The notes beneath the pieces are model-generated. The model did no database searches. It worked only from the letters and a program-made list of their open reading frames with translations, and had not been told where the DNA came from. A program made the translations under genes and the position numbers. A stretch of 64,000 nucleotides of DNA, taken from NCBI GenBank assembly GCA_036867785.1, contig CP145410.1:186001-250000 (forward strand), in the 5' to 3' direction. The DNA is from Plasmodiophora brassicae. Lineage: Eukaryota > Endomyxa: Phytomyxea > Phytomyxea > Plasmodiophorida. This document shows, piece by piece, positions 41,148 to 51,204 of this stretch. Every line of letters begins with the position of its first letter. Positions within the stretch are counted from its first letter, which is position 1.

Positions 41148-41348
41148 GCGGCCGCCGCAGTCCACTGCGCAACTGGGAACTGCACCGCCGTGTTCGTCAC
41201 GAGTCACGCAGCTGCTCCGTCTGCGCAACTGGCAGCTGCACCGGCCACCGCCGACGTTCGCAAACGCGTAGCGCAGCTGCTCCGCTGGTAGTGTATTCAA
41301 CAAGGCGATGGTCCATAGGCAGCGGCAGAGTCACGGCGGCCGGCCTGC

Positions 41349-43424
41349 TTACTCCCCACAGGTTGCCGGTTTGCGGCATGCGGTACGCGAATATTCGCGA
41401 GACCAGACGAGGAGAGGCCCGCCGACGAAGCCACCTTGGACGCTGATTTCATCCCGCATCCTGAACTTGTCGGGGGCGTCGTGCACGCGTTCCAAGGTGG
41501 TGGACGCCTTGACGCTGGCGAACCACTCGGAGGTGACGTGGAATGCCGGTGATGGGACCCCGTGGTAGTCGGCCAGCCAGGTGCTCCTGGCTCGCGCTGA
41601 CAGCGGATCGGCGAACTCGACTTTGAATTCGTGCGCCGACTCCTCGCTGTACCTAACGCCAAGTGCTTTGTCGTGAACGGGTGGTGGGCGATCCCACTGG
41701 GAAACGGATATGAAGGCATCGGATACTGTCGTCTTGCGCCCGGCCACGTGCTCAGATGCAGCAAACATCACCGACGACGAAGGCGTCACGTCGTCGGCAT
41801 TTGGGGCTGCAATGCTCACAGCACGGCAACGGTAAACGATGGGCAGCTCAAGTTTGACGCCACCGAGTGACAGCAGTGGATCAGACCTCGACACCGGGAA
41901 TACCAACGGGAAATAGCTCGTTGAAAAACTGCATAGCAACACGTCAGCAGCAGCATCGAATACGTACCCGACGGCGTTCATGGGCATCGATAGGTGCCCC
42001 TCCTGAAGCGGAAGTTCCGCAATCCCTCTCGAAAGGTGTAGAGCGGGCCCAGCAGGGTTGGAGCGTTTCACGACAGTGAGGCGGGCGATCAATACAGCGT
42101 CGGCGGACGCAGCATAACGGAAACGTAGCACAGGGTTCCCACACAGCGTCACGTTCTCCGAGCCCATCGGCACGACAAAGGTCGACGAGCAGTTGTCGTC
42201 GTGACTCTGGGCACCGGGCCGGGCATTGTAGAGCGTGCGTCCCCAGCGCATCCATCCTCCGCTGCTCTGAGATCCGCATTTCAGATGCCATGGGACAGTA
42301 ATGACGCTCGATTCGGATCCAGGACGACGACCAATGTCCACCACCACATGATCGATGTCATCGATGTCGACGCCGACGAACTCGCCGGCCCATGCAGCGG
42401 CAGCCGGGTCCGGCATGGCCCAACGACGAACGAACACGCGCATTCGTGGCAGGCTTCGTATTCGCCGCAGCGGATCGCGAACGAATTCCACGATCTCGTT
42501 GTTCCAGTCAATGGCGGGTCCGGGTGCAGCGGTATCGGGCCCGTCGTGGCCCCAGGGGCCCACCAGCGCCGTCGTCGGGGAGCGCAGGTCCCGCGCCATA
42601 CGAAACGCGGCGTTGGCGAACCCGTCAGCGAATCCGCCAATCAACAGGACAGGAACATCAACAGCAGCGTAGTCGTTGTCGATGCTGGCGTGCCTCCTGA
42701 ACTGGCCGTCGTCGCCTTCACAGTGGTCCAACCAGCCAGGCAAGTACCAGGGCGTGCGCTCCAGGCGCTCGCGCCACTTGGCAACCCACTCGGCGGCATC
42801 GTCGACGAAATGCGGCAGAGGCGGCCTGGAATTGTACGCGAGCATGCATGACGCCCAGGGCGCGTCCTCGCTGAGAAGGTCGGCGCCGCCCTGGTAAGGG
42901 ATATTGTCCAGGAACCGATTATCGGTCGAATAGGTGGAGATGATGCCCGCCAGACGTCCTGGCGGGCAACGTGCCGCGATCTGCAAGGCGTTGGACCCGC
43001 GCCACGCCGCTCCATAGAGGAACACGCTGTTCGGCATCGCCCAGCGTTGTTCACGAATCCAGCTGATGGCGTCCAAGCCATCGTCCTGGTCCGTTTGCAA
43101 GTACTCGCCAGGCAGGGCGTCGTCACTCTCGCCCGACCCGCGCAGGTCAGCACGAACGGCAGCGATACCGTATCGTTCCGCCAGAACCTTGAACCGGTCG
43201 TCGCGCGATGCCGACCAGACATTCTTCCCATACGGGGCGTACGCCAGCAGGACCGCGTGCCGGGTCGGCGCGTCCCGGTCCGGCCCGGCCGTCTCCGGCA
43301 GGAACAGCCTGGCGCCAAGCCGGCATCCGTCTCGTCCCACCGGAATCCACACGTTCTCAATGACGACAACGGCGCCCGCTGTCATGCACGCCCACGCCCC
43401 CACCAGGACAACGGCAATGGTCAT
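41349..43424 (-). CDS. Secreted CocE/X-Pro dipeptidyl-peptidase-like hydrolase, nucleophile replaced
   Basis: One exon of 691 residues starting with a signal peptide (MTIAVVLVGAWACMTAGAVV). It belongs to the CocE/NonD alpha/beta-hydrolase family: an N-terminal hydrolase domain (VLLAYAPYGKNVW, RADLRGSGESDD, NRFLDNIPYQGGADLLSEDA), then a C-terminal galactose-binding-like beta sandwich. The oxyanion region, the catalytic Asp (GGFADGFANA) and His (GPWGHDGPD) are present, but the nucleophile elbow, normally G-x-S-W-G-G, reads GAAWRG, with alanine for the serine. It may thus be a pseudoenzyme. No intron is needed, unlike nearby genes, and the closest relatives by character are actinobacterial, so horizontal acquisition is possible. 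An in-frame methionine at 43583 would add 53 residues and hide the signal peptide. Confidence 0.82.
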   Translation of the reverse strand: MTIAVVLVGAWACMTAGAVVVIENVWIPVGRDGCRLGARLFLPETAGPDRDAPTRHAVLLAYAPYGKNVWSASRDDRFKVLAERYGIAAVRADLRGSGESDDALPGEYLQTDQDDGLDAISWIREQRWAMPNSVFLYGAAWRGSNALQIAARCPPGRLAGIISTYSTDNRFLDNIPYQGGADLLSEDAPWASCMLAYNSRPPLPHFVDDAAEWVAKWRERLERTPWYLPGWLDHCEGDDGQFRRHASIDNDYAAVDVPVLLIGGFADGFANAAFRMARDLRSPTTALVGPWGHDGPDTAAPGPAIDWNNEIVEFVRDPLRRIRSLPRMRVFVRRWAMPDPAAAAWAGEFVGVDIDDIDHVVVDIGRRPGSESSVITVPWHLKCGSQSSGGWMRWGRTLYNARPGAQSHDDNCSSTFVVPMGSENVTLCGNPVLRFRYAASADAVLIARLTVVKRSNPAGPALHLSRGIAELPLQEGHLSMPMNAVGYVFDAAADVLLCSFSTSYFPLVFPVSRSDPLLSLGGVKLELPIVYRCRAVSIAAPNADDVTPSSSVMFAASEHVAGRKTTVSDAFISVSQWDRPPPVHDKALGVRYSEESAHEFKVEFADPLSARARSTWLADYHGVPSPAFHVTSEWFASVKASTTLERVHDAPDKFRMRDEISVQGGFVGGPLLVWSREYSRTACRKPATCGE

Positions 43425-43783
43425 GACGTTGACACAGTGGTACGTAGGTTTGGGATCACAAAGACACACAGTCGTCCTGCGGATCGGGATTGGCACGTTC
43501 TCGTCCTGCGGATCGGGGACCAGGTGACCAATTTCCACCGCCAGCCTCATCTGGGTGGAGCCAATGCCTTCCTTAAGAGCCACAGCGAGCTTGAGTGGGG
43601 CTATCGAATTTTATTCGGCGATCCTGATATCGACTGAGGTTGCCGTTTCCCAATACTGGCGATCGCGAACGCACATGGCGTGCTTTGGACCGACGCCCGA
43701 CGACACCCAACGGGCATGCACGCCACCAGCGCAGTCTTGTGGTATCGCCGGTTTGCCGCGTCGGAAGGCCACAGAAAGGACAG

Positions 43784-43947
43784 ACGCCTAGTAACGTAAG
43801 GTAGATATTGTGCAGACCGGGTTATCGGAGGTTCTTTGAGGGCATTCTCGTGTTTATTCTTGCGAATGAACAAGCTAGACGACGCCTTACGCCCAGTAAC
43901 ATAAGGTAGATATTGTGCAAACCGGGTTATCGGAGGTTCTTTGAGGG
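43784..43947. repeat. 59-bp direct repeat, two copies 105 bp apart
   Basis: Copies at 43784-43842 and 43889-43947 share 56 of 59 bases, separated by 46 bp. They lie just upstream of the ankyrin gene that begins at 43993, within the 570-bp space that also carries the CocE-like gene's promoter. They may be a duplicated regulatory region. Confidence 0.9.
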
Positions 43948-43992
43948 TCGTCCCCAGTCGCATTCCTGTAACTGGAGAGCAGTCAGCGCGAG

Positions 43993-46386
43993 ATGCACGA
44001 ATCTGGAACGCAGTCCTCGCGGCAGGCGGCGGCCAAGTCGCGGCTCGTGGAGCGCGACCGTCGTCACTGTCCATACTCGGCGGCAGCAACCAGGATGCTG
44101 GTCGATGCACGCGAGGAGTTCGCCATGGTCTGCGCCGCCGTTCGCGAGGGTGACGTCGCCAAGCTGAAGAGCGTGTACCGTGGCGTCGACGTCAACCAGC
44201 CGCTGGCGACCTGGGATTCTCGCACGCCGCTGCACTTTGCGGTCGTCAACGCCAACTATGACATGGTCCAGCACCTGCTGACGAGCTGCGGCGGCAACCC
44301 TGCCGCTGTCGACGACAAGGGCCGCAACGCGCTGCACCATGCCATCCTGGAGAACAGCGAGCGCATCATCGGCCTGCTCATCGAACACGGCGGCATCGAC
44401 TATCGCGCCACCGACATCTGGGACCAGAACGCCCTGCACCTGGTCGCCATCGCCGACAACGTGTCGCTGGCCGAGACGATCGTCAAGGCCTGCCCCGAGT
44501 GCCTGACCGCCCGCGAAGCCGATGGACGCACGCCGCTCGACATTGCCGAGATGAACAACCATCTGAAGATGGCGGCGCTGCTGAAGCGCTGGGCCGACCA
44601 GGGCGAACCAACCGGTGGACCCAGGCAACGTCGTCGCCCATCAGGACCCGCCGGTGACGCCGTACTGTCGCAGACGGCGACGGCGGCCCCGTCGATGAAG
44701 AAGAAGTTGATGATCCCTTCGCCCGCGTCGTCGGTGTCCTCGCAGGAGACCGATTCGCCGACGCCGTCCCACGAACGCGTCAAGTCGATCGTGGCGACGC
44801 TCGAGTCTCGTCGCCCGTCCAATGTCGACGGCAAACCGCCCAGCGACCTCAGCGAGTGCGACCACGGCGCGCTGCGCGACGCCTGGCAATCTTTCCTGAC
44901 GCAGTCGAACCAGACACGGGCGACCCTGGAGCGCCAGCTGGACGGCATCGACCTGAACGACAGCAAGGTCGCCGCGTGGACGGCCCCGATCGACAACGGC
45001 GTCGCCCAGCTCGACGAAGGGCGCAACCTGACCGACAACGACGTCGACGCGCTGCTGAACTCCGTCGACGACGCCTGGGGCATCGACGCCGTCCTCGCCG
45101 ACGCCGCCAACCTGAAACGCGACCACCCGGACTACGACGAGGTCGTCGCCCTGCACGCGCAGATCGCCGACCTGGCCGGCCTCGTCCGATCCGGGGCGTA
45201 CCCGGCCGGGACCGTCGACGTGACGGCGCCGCGTGACGCCATCGCCCTGCTGCGCGACCTGTGCGGCTCGGACCAGAGGCGTCGGCTCGGCGACGCGCTG
45301 CGCAGCAACGCCGAGCTGAGCGCCGCCTGCCGCCGCCTGGACACGCGCCTGGAGGCCCTCAAGGCGAGCGGCGACCACGCGGGCATCCCGGTCGCCGAAG
45401 ACGAGCTGTTCCAGGCGTACGACGTGGCGCTCAGCGCCAGCAGGGACCTGCTGGAGTCGTGCGGGCCGACGGACCAGGACAAGATCGTCCAGGAGCGCAT
45501 TGACAAGATTCGGACGGCGGGCGTCCAGATCATGGGGCGCGTCAGCATGGCGCTCCGGCAGGGACGCGATCGTGTTCGACAGACGCTCGGTGTGATGGAA
45601 CGGAACACGGCCGCTGCGAACGACGTGATCTCCGGTGTGGTGAGCGCCCTCCAGAAGCGGAAGGCGGAGCTCAAGGCGGCACGCGACGAGGACCAGCGCG
45701 CACGTCAACGCATCGCCGAGCAACTGCAGGCGATCATTGCCGAGGAGCTTGACCGCCAGGTCAAGTTCATTGACATTGTCGCCGAGGAGCGACGCGTCGA
45801 CCAGGCCATGGGCAAGGTCGAACGGGGGTCGCAGGACCTTCTCGTCGTGCGCGACGTCAAGGTCGACAAGCTGCGGACGCTGAACGACACGTACGATCAG
45901 GCGATGAAGGTCGTCGACTGCGTGCACAAGGTCGGCACGTTCGGGATCGACGCGTCGCAGGCGCTCTGGGCCAAGCGCCGCATGCACCAGGACGCCGTCC
46001 GGCACGACGAGGCGCAGAACTCGGCACGCCTCTACGACCGGTTCGTCAGGAACCTGCGCGATAGCATCGACCGCGAGGAGGTCCAGCTGCGCGACATCGA
46101 CGAAGAGATCCGGCAGAGCGTCGCGTTCCAGCAGCGCGCCGGCCGGCACGGCCGCCTGCAGTACCAGACCTCGCTGGACAGCGTCGTCAACGCCCTGCGC
46201 GACGAACAGCAGCGCGTCACCGAGCGCCGCGACCGCCTGCGATCCGTCCTTGATCGCGTCGACGCGCTCGGCGCCGACGCCCTGGACGCCAGCGACGTCG
46301 TGCGTACGCAGCTGGCGAACCTCGACATGAGCGCCCTGCAGTCGCAGAGCAGCGACTCGCCGACGGGTTCGCCCAGAATTTGCTAA
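43993..46386 (+). CDS. Ankyrin-repeat and coiled-coil protein
   Basis: A 797-residue single-exon frame. Residues about 45-200 hold four to five ankyrin repeats (RTPLHFAVVNANYDMVQHLL, KGRNALHHAILENSERIIGL, ADGRTPLDIAEMNNHLKMAA). A Ser/Thr/Pro-rich linker follows (residues about 205-285), then about 480 residues of helical, heptad-rich sequence (RVSMALRQGRDRVRQTLGVM; DEEIRQSVAFQQRAGRHGRL). No signal peptide or transmembrane segment is seen. Codon use is strongly GC-biased compared with the secreted ankyrin gene at 13.9 kb. A scaffold or cytoskeletal adaptor is plausible, but no specific family is recognised. The first ATG lies 46 bp after the direct repeat. Confidence 0.8.
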   Translation: MHESGTQSSRQAAAKSRLVERDRRHCPYSAAATRMLVDAREEFAMVCAAVREGDVAKLKSVYRGVDVNQPLATWDSRTPLHFAVVNANYDMVQHLLTSCGGNPAAVDDKGRNALHHAILENSERIIGLLIEHGGIDYRATDIWDQNALHLVAIADNVSLAETIVKACPECLTAREADGRTPLDIAEMNNHLKMAALLKRWADQGEPTGGPRQRRRPSGPAGDAVLSQTATAAPSMKKKLMIPSPASSVSSQETDSPTPSHERVKSIVATLESRRPSNVDGKPPSDLSECDHGALRDAWQSFLTQSNQTRATLERQLDGIDLNDSKVAAWTAPIDNGVAQLDEGRNLTDNDVDALLNSVDDAWGIDAVLADAANLKRDHPDYDEVVALHAQIADLAGLVRSGAYPAGTVDVTAPRDAIALLRDLCGSDQRRRLGDALRSNAELSAACRRLDTRLEALKASGDHAGIPVAEDELFQAYDVALSASRDLLESCGPTDQDKIVQERIDKIRTAGVQIMGRVSMALRQGRDRVRQTLGVMERNTAAANDVISGVVSALQKRKAELKAARDEDQRARQRIAEQLQAIIAEELDRQVKFIDIVAEERRVDQAMGKVERGSQDLLVVRDVKVDKLRTLNDTYDQAMKVVDCVHKVGTFGIDASQALWAKRRMHQDAVRHDEAQNSARLYDRFVRNLRDSIDREEVQLRDIDEEIRQSVAFQQRAGRHGRLQYQTSLDSVVNALRDEQQRVTERRDRLRSVLDRVDALGADALDASDVVRTQLANLDMSALQSQSSDSPTGSPRIC

Positions 46387-46799
46387 AAAATGTCCGCATA
46401 TCTGGCTCATTCATTGAATTACCTACTGTAGATCCAAATCACAACGGGAGCTGGTGCCACAGGTCGGGGAGCGCGGCGGTGTGCCGCGTCAAGGCCGTCC
46501 GGAGTCCTGGATCACACACGGTTGGCGAGTTCTGAGCACCCACGGGGTTCCTCGACGCGAATAGCTGGGAGCGGCGTTAGCTCCGGGTTCCTCGCGTGCG
46601 ACAAGTGCATACGCCATGCCAAGCGGAAAGTAATCGCTTACGCTCACGAGCTGTCCGATGCCGAAGCCCGAGCCGAGCTGACGAAAGCGAAGTCGCGTTC
46701 GTATCGGCCGAGTTCCGCGGTGGTTGACGCGCCAGACACGCCGCAATGGGTGATAACGAAAGAAACCTCAACAATGTCGCCGTTCAAGATCGGTCATTG
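46387..46799. other. Intergenic stretch with weak coding-like sequence
   Basis: A plus-strand frame (46522-46790) reads coding-like, including GFLACDKCIRHAKRKVIAYA, and stops being open near the LINE insertion at 46800. Further coding-like sequence (DLAAVIRYLVDNWPDSDELG) resumes on the far side at about 46920-47050. It may be an unrecognised gene or a gene remnant interrupted by the insertion. No domain is recognised. Confidence 0.3.
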
Positions 46800-46912
46800 G
46801 TTGGTTTGGTTTGGTTTTATTTGTTTTTCGCGCTTTTTCTTTTCACGCAGGCGCCTCGGTCTCGAGTCCGAGGATCGAAGGATCAGCAGCAGAACGCCAA
46901 CATCCCCCGGTC
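46800..46912 (-). mobile_element. Truncated LINE-type retroelement with 9-bp target-site duplication, copy 2
   Basis: A 113-bp insertion flanked by CGGTCATTG at 46791-46799 and again at 46913-46921, a perfect 9-bp target-site duplication. Read on the minus strand it matches the LINE 3' end at 12845-12955, with last coding residues LRSSDSRPRRLREKKKREKQ, an AAATAAA-like signal, and a tail of imperfect CCAAA repeats. The 5' end is heavily truncated, as typical of target-primed reverse transcription. Confidence 0.78.
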
Positions 46913-46921
46913 CGGTCATTG

Positions 46922-47735
46922 ACCACATGGAGTACCGGCAGCCACGTGATCTTGCCGCCGTAATTCGCTACCTGGTCGACAACTGGCCGGATTCCGATGA
47001 ATTGGGCCCCTACAAGGCAGAGCTCTGGTGTAGTGCCATATTCGCTGGAGCATAGGCCCATCTGGAGGAGCCGAGCCATTGACTGCGGTCGCTGCAACGC
47101 GACTGCCTCCAGCCTGGGACAGATAAGGCAGGGACCCGAATTCGTAATTCTAAGGTGATGTGCGTTCGCTGTCTTGCCTGGTACTGCACGGAGTGTTGGG
47201 TTCTAGCCACACTCTCAGGAATGACGTCAAGGATCCGTACCACCATCACATTTACTGAGAACAACGTTAGGCGAGAGAAGAGACACAAGGCAGAACACAC
47301 CTAACGTTGTTCTCAGAAAATGTGATGGTGGTATGGATCCTTGACGTCATTCCTGAGAGAGGGCTAAAACCCAACACATACGAGACGATATGTGCCGAGA
47401 CCAGACGAGACGACCGAAGGGTAGTCGGTCAAATGTGACGACAAGGCAAGATGTGTCGAACAGCCGGCTGAGTCACCAAGACAGCGACTCGACCGTGACA
47501 ATGATCCTGCTCACCCTGAGCGTCGCCAACGACACGATCCTGGCCCGCGTCATCGCCGAATACATTCGCTAAAGTGGGACGGCGAACTGCCCCTGGCCAA
47601 GAGCGGCTTCGCACAGGAACCGGACGAGATCCAGGAACGCGCCAAGCAGCACGTCTGCGTGCGCTGGACGTCGCCTGCCTCTGGATGTGTGTCGTTGTTT
47701 ACAAATAGCAGCCTGCCGATCGATGGGCACTCTGG
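46922..47735. other. Intergenic region containing the inverted repeat and weak open frames
   Basis: No gene is supported. It includes the 79-bp inverted repeat (see 47193-47377) and a plus-strand stretch near 47497-47660 that reads coding-like on both sides of a stop (SVANDTILARVIAEYIR, then KWDGELPLAKSGFAQEPDEI). The latter may be exons of an unrecognised gene. Confidence 0.3.
47193..47377. repeat. 79-bp inverted repeat with 28-nt loop (MITE- or foldback-like)
   Basis: The arms at 47193-47271 and 47300-47377 are reverse complements over 79/78 bases with roughly eight differences and a one-base gap. The spacer is 28 nt. The outer ends begin GTGTTGGG and end CCCAACAC. It lies outside any gene. 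No target-site duplication is visible. The form fits a non-autonomous foldback or MITE-type element, or a hairpin-RNA locus. Confidence 0.88.
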
Positions 47736-49374
47736 TCATGCGAACACCCGGGACGTCTTCATGAACTTGCGGTCGGGGTCGAGGCGCCTGCGAATGTCGA
47801 CGAAGCGGGCGAATCCGGGGAACATGGCGGCGGCGTACGCGGCGTCCTGGCCAACCCATCCAGTCTTGCCCCAGTGCAGGGCGGCGTTGCACGGCGGTGA
47901 CAGATAGATCTGGGTCAGCAGGTGGAACGCCGGCGACCTGTCCTGCGACGCGTCGTCCAGGCCGACGAACATCTTGGGGCCATCGTGCGACATGGCCAGG
48001 TACGCGTCCTCCTGCCCCAGGAACCGGATCGTGAACCCGGACAGGTTCGAGTCGCCCAGCGCGCGCCGAAGGTCGACCGCCGGGTCGTCCATCGCCTTCA
48101 TCACCGCCGCGTGGCACCGTGCCGCGTTCGCCAGCGGGACCGCCAGCTCCCACTGATGGTACTTGACGCCCGTGGAGATCAACGTGATATAAGTCGGCGT
48201 CGAATGGTAGATGCCTTGCGACGTGACGCAGTCCCCGGGGCACCAGAACGACTTCTCGATGCTCGCCTGGGCGAACGCCTCCCATGCGGCCGGGTCCGCC
48301 TTCATCACGGCCGGGATGACGCCGCCCGTCAGGCCGGGCAGGCCCAGGGCCTTGATCGCAGCGTTGAGCGCGGGCGGCAGGTCGCTGGCGCGGTCCAGCG
48401 GGTTCGTGTCACCTGGGGCGACGCCGGTCCCGTCCGGGCGCGCCAGCGTCCAGTTCGCCGGGTTCGCCGCGACGACGCCCGTCGACACCGACCGGATCGT
48501 CGAGAACCAGACGATGGTCTGGTGCTCGATGCCGTCGAACCACGGGTCGCTGATGTCGGTCGCCGACGCCTTCTCGAGGAACTCCATCAGCTGCCGCTCG
48601 GTCCACCGCTGGAGCGTCGTCCGGATCGGCGTGTCCCTGATGATGTCCAACGTGACGGTCACGAGGACGCCCAGGTTGCCGACGCTGATGGCGAACGCCT
48701 GCATCAGGTCGGGCTGTGCGTCGCGGTCGACGACGACGACGTTGCCGTCGGCGTTCACGACGTGCAGGCGGCGCACCGAGCTGGACAGCGACTTGGCGCG
48801 TATCGCCGACCCGTGCGTGCCGGTGGACACCAGGCCGCCGATCGTCTGGTCGACCAGGTTCGCGTACGTCTTCAGGCTGAACCCGTGCTCGTACAGGTAC
48901 CGCATCAGGTCGCGGCAGATCACGCCGGCCTCGACCGTCACCGTCATGCGCTGGGGGTCGATGCCGATGATCCTGTTCAACCGCTCCATGTAGATGGTGA
49001 CCTGACGCAGCCCTGTGCCTAACGCTGCCGACAGGATCGGGACGCGCTTCGACTTGCGGGACGGGCGGACGCAGGCGAACGGCGACCAGGAGTGACCGCG
49101 TCCGACGGCCGTCACCTTGTCGAACCGCCTGACGATCATCTGCACATCGGCCACCGACTTCGGGTACGCGTACGACGACAGGACCTCGCACTGCACTCGA
49201 ATGTCAGCCGTCCCGGGTCCCGTTGGTGCATCACGCGAGGTATACGCGAATGGATCCCGAATAGTTGTCCCAGTGGCCGGCCTTCGGGCGGATCAGCGAC
49301 CCGACGGGCGTCGTCGACCGGACGTCGTCGACGAGGACGCACCCGGCCAGAAGCAGGACGACCCAGATCCCCAT
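47736..49374 (-). CDS. Secreted sugar-1,4-lactone oxidase (ALO/GULO family)
   Basis: Three exons (introns 49191-49245 and a 69-nt in-frame intron ending at a CAG before VTIYMERLNR) give exactly 504 residues. A signal peptide (MGIWVVLLLAGCVLVDDVRS) is followed by the VAO-type FAD domain: W.NYSGSIRCEVLSSYAYPK, AVGRGHSWSPF with the His that would carry covalent FAD, NRIIGIDPQRMTVTVEAG and GGLVSTGTHGSA. The C-terminal ALO domain ends with ALHWGKTGWV and LDPDRKFMKTSRVF. Family members oxidise L-gulono-, L-galactono- or D-arabinono-1,4-lactone in ascorbate-type synthesis and release H2O2. Most are membrane or mitochondrial proteins; a secreted form is less usual, recalling fungal extracellular oxidases. 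The substrate cannot be told by eye. The next gene to the right, a secreted protease, is divergent. Confidence 0.87.
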
Positions 49375-49651
49375 CTAGTTCGACGTGTTCGCTTTACGTA
49401 CCCGCTTCGAGCTATGGCGCCACGGGCAGGGGGGACCTCTACCTCTTCCGTTACGATATCTCACAGTGACGCCCTGTGTCGCAACACGTGTCACACGTCG
49501 GGTTGCTTCGCACCCACGTCGGGTGCTCCATGTGTACGAATGACTCGGGATCGTTCATCTCTGTGACCTGCGGGAGTCGTGTACGTACCTCCATTAGGCA
49601 TGCCGTCCCGAACGGCGTGCAAGTAGCCGGCGCTCTTACGAGTCCACACCG

Positions 49652-51105
49652 ATGCGCTCGCCCGTCCTGCTGCTGGCGATCGTCGTCCTTGCCGTCTCAT
49701 GGGCGAGCGCCCGTCGGCATCGTCGGCGCGATCGGGCGCCCGGCCACGGATGGGTGCCCGGCAATGGCCCCGCTGAGATCGCCGGCCAGCGTAGCGGGTA
49801 CGTGGACGTCTCCGACGGCGCCCATATGTTCTACTGGATGTTCGAGAGCCGTCGTCGCCCCGAATCCGACCCGTTGATCCTCTGGCTGACGGGTGGCCCT
49901 GGCTGTGCTTCCGAATTGTAAAATATGAACGTTTGTTGAGACATCCCTCACTGCGGGCGCTGACATGGTTCCCTCCACACACACATAGCGCCGTGTTCTA
50001 CGAGCTCGGGCCGTACCGTTTCCGGGAGGGCTCCGACGACGACTACGGAGCCGTCGAGATCAACGAGTTCGCCTGGAACGCGGTATCCAACCTGCTCTTC
50101 GTGGACCAGCCGCGTTCCACCGGCTTCAGCTGGGTCGACAACGATTCCGTCGACAGGTACGCCGACGGCGAACGCTCGATCGCCGACGACCTGTACGAAT
50201 TCCTGCTCGGGTTCCTGGTCGCCTACCCGGAATTCGCAGAGCGCGACCTGTACATCGCTGGGGAGTCGTACGCGGGCCACTATATCCCTGTGTTCGCCGC
50301 TCGGATCCTGGCCGGCAACGCCGACGACGCCATGCCGACGATCGCGCTGCAGGGTGTCGCCATCGGCAACCCATGGATCAGCCCGAGGCGCCAGTTCGAA
50401 TCGTTGCTGCCGTTCGCCACAGCGCACGACCTCGTTCGCGACGACCGGACGACGCGCGACCAGATGGCGTACCTGTCCAAGGCGTGCGCCGATCTGCTCA
50501 CCACGGAAGGTCGGACACAGGAGTCGCTGCTGACGTGCAGGACCCTGGAGCGGGAGCTGGTCCACGACCCGATGGTCAGGTCGCGCGCGTTCAACTACTA
50601 CGACGTGCGCCTCGACTGCCTGGACGGCCACCCGCAATGCTACGATTTCACGAAGCTCGGCAAGCTGATGGAAGACCCGGAGACGCGCCGCCAGCTGGGC
50701 GTCCGACAGAGGAGTACGCCCTGGCAGACGTGCAGCGAGGACGTCAAGGAGCACCTTGGGCTCGACACGCTCCTGCACTGCGACGTCTTCCTGCCCAGGT
50801 TGCTTGATAGCGGCGTTCGCGTCATGATCTACACAGGCGTCTACGACATGCTCTGCAACCATATCGGGACGGACGCCTGGGCCCACCAGATGCAGTGGCC
50901 GGGCCAAGACGCGTTCGGGAGCCGCCCATGGTCGGGTTGGTATGTGGGCGGCGACCTGGCCGGCCGGTTCAAACAGCACTCGGGCCTGACGCTCGTCGAA
51001 GTGTACGACGCAGGCCACATGGTCCCGATGGATCAGCCGCGCCACGCCCTGGACATGATCTCGGCGTTCATCGGCGATGGGCGCCTGCGGTCGTCGCTTC
51101 AGTGA
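49652..51105 (+). CDS. Secreted serine carboxypeptidase (S10)
   Basis: Two exons (intron 49918-49988) give exactly 460 residues. A signal peptide ([20 protein letters not shown]) precedes the mature protein. Catalytic features are intact: [14 protein letters not shown], the nucleophile in [17 protein letters not shown], the Asp in [16 protein letters not shown], and the His in [16 protein letters not shown]. The [15 protein letters not shown] segment is also a family hallmark. S10 peptidases remove C-terminal residues in acid compartments or outside the cell; carboxypeptidase Y and plant SCPL enzymes are relatives. The gene is divergent from the lactone oxidase by about 280 bp, so the two secreted enzymes may share a promoter. 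No retention signal is visible. Confidence 0.94.
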
Positions 51106-51204
51106 ATACAGACGGATTCCGGGGGGTCGGAGGTCACTCCCTCAGCGTGTGTGACGACGCCATGGGCTGACAGACCCGCCTGGGGACGTGGTCGAGTGTT
51201 GCCC

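Noticed and set aside
41160-41290. Repeated CTGCGCAACTGG and CGCAGCTGCTCCG words upstream of WDR82
   Set aside because: Short, imperfect and GC-rich; probably chance or a minor local duplication, not a defined element.
44641-46410. 589-codon minus-strand frame
   Set aside because: Antisense to the ankyrin/coiled-coil gene; a GC-rich codon bias opens the opposite strand. No domain is found.
47922-49022. 366-codon plus-strand frame
   Set aside because: Antisense to the lactone oxidase; Arg/Asp/Val-rich shadow composition.
49948-51045. 365-codon minus-strand frame
   Set aside because: Antisense to the S10 carboxypeptidase, whose catalytic motifs are all on the plus strand.
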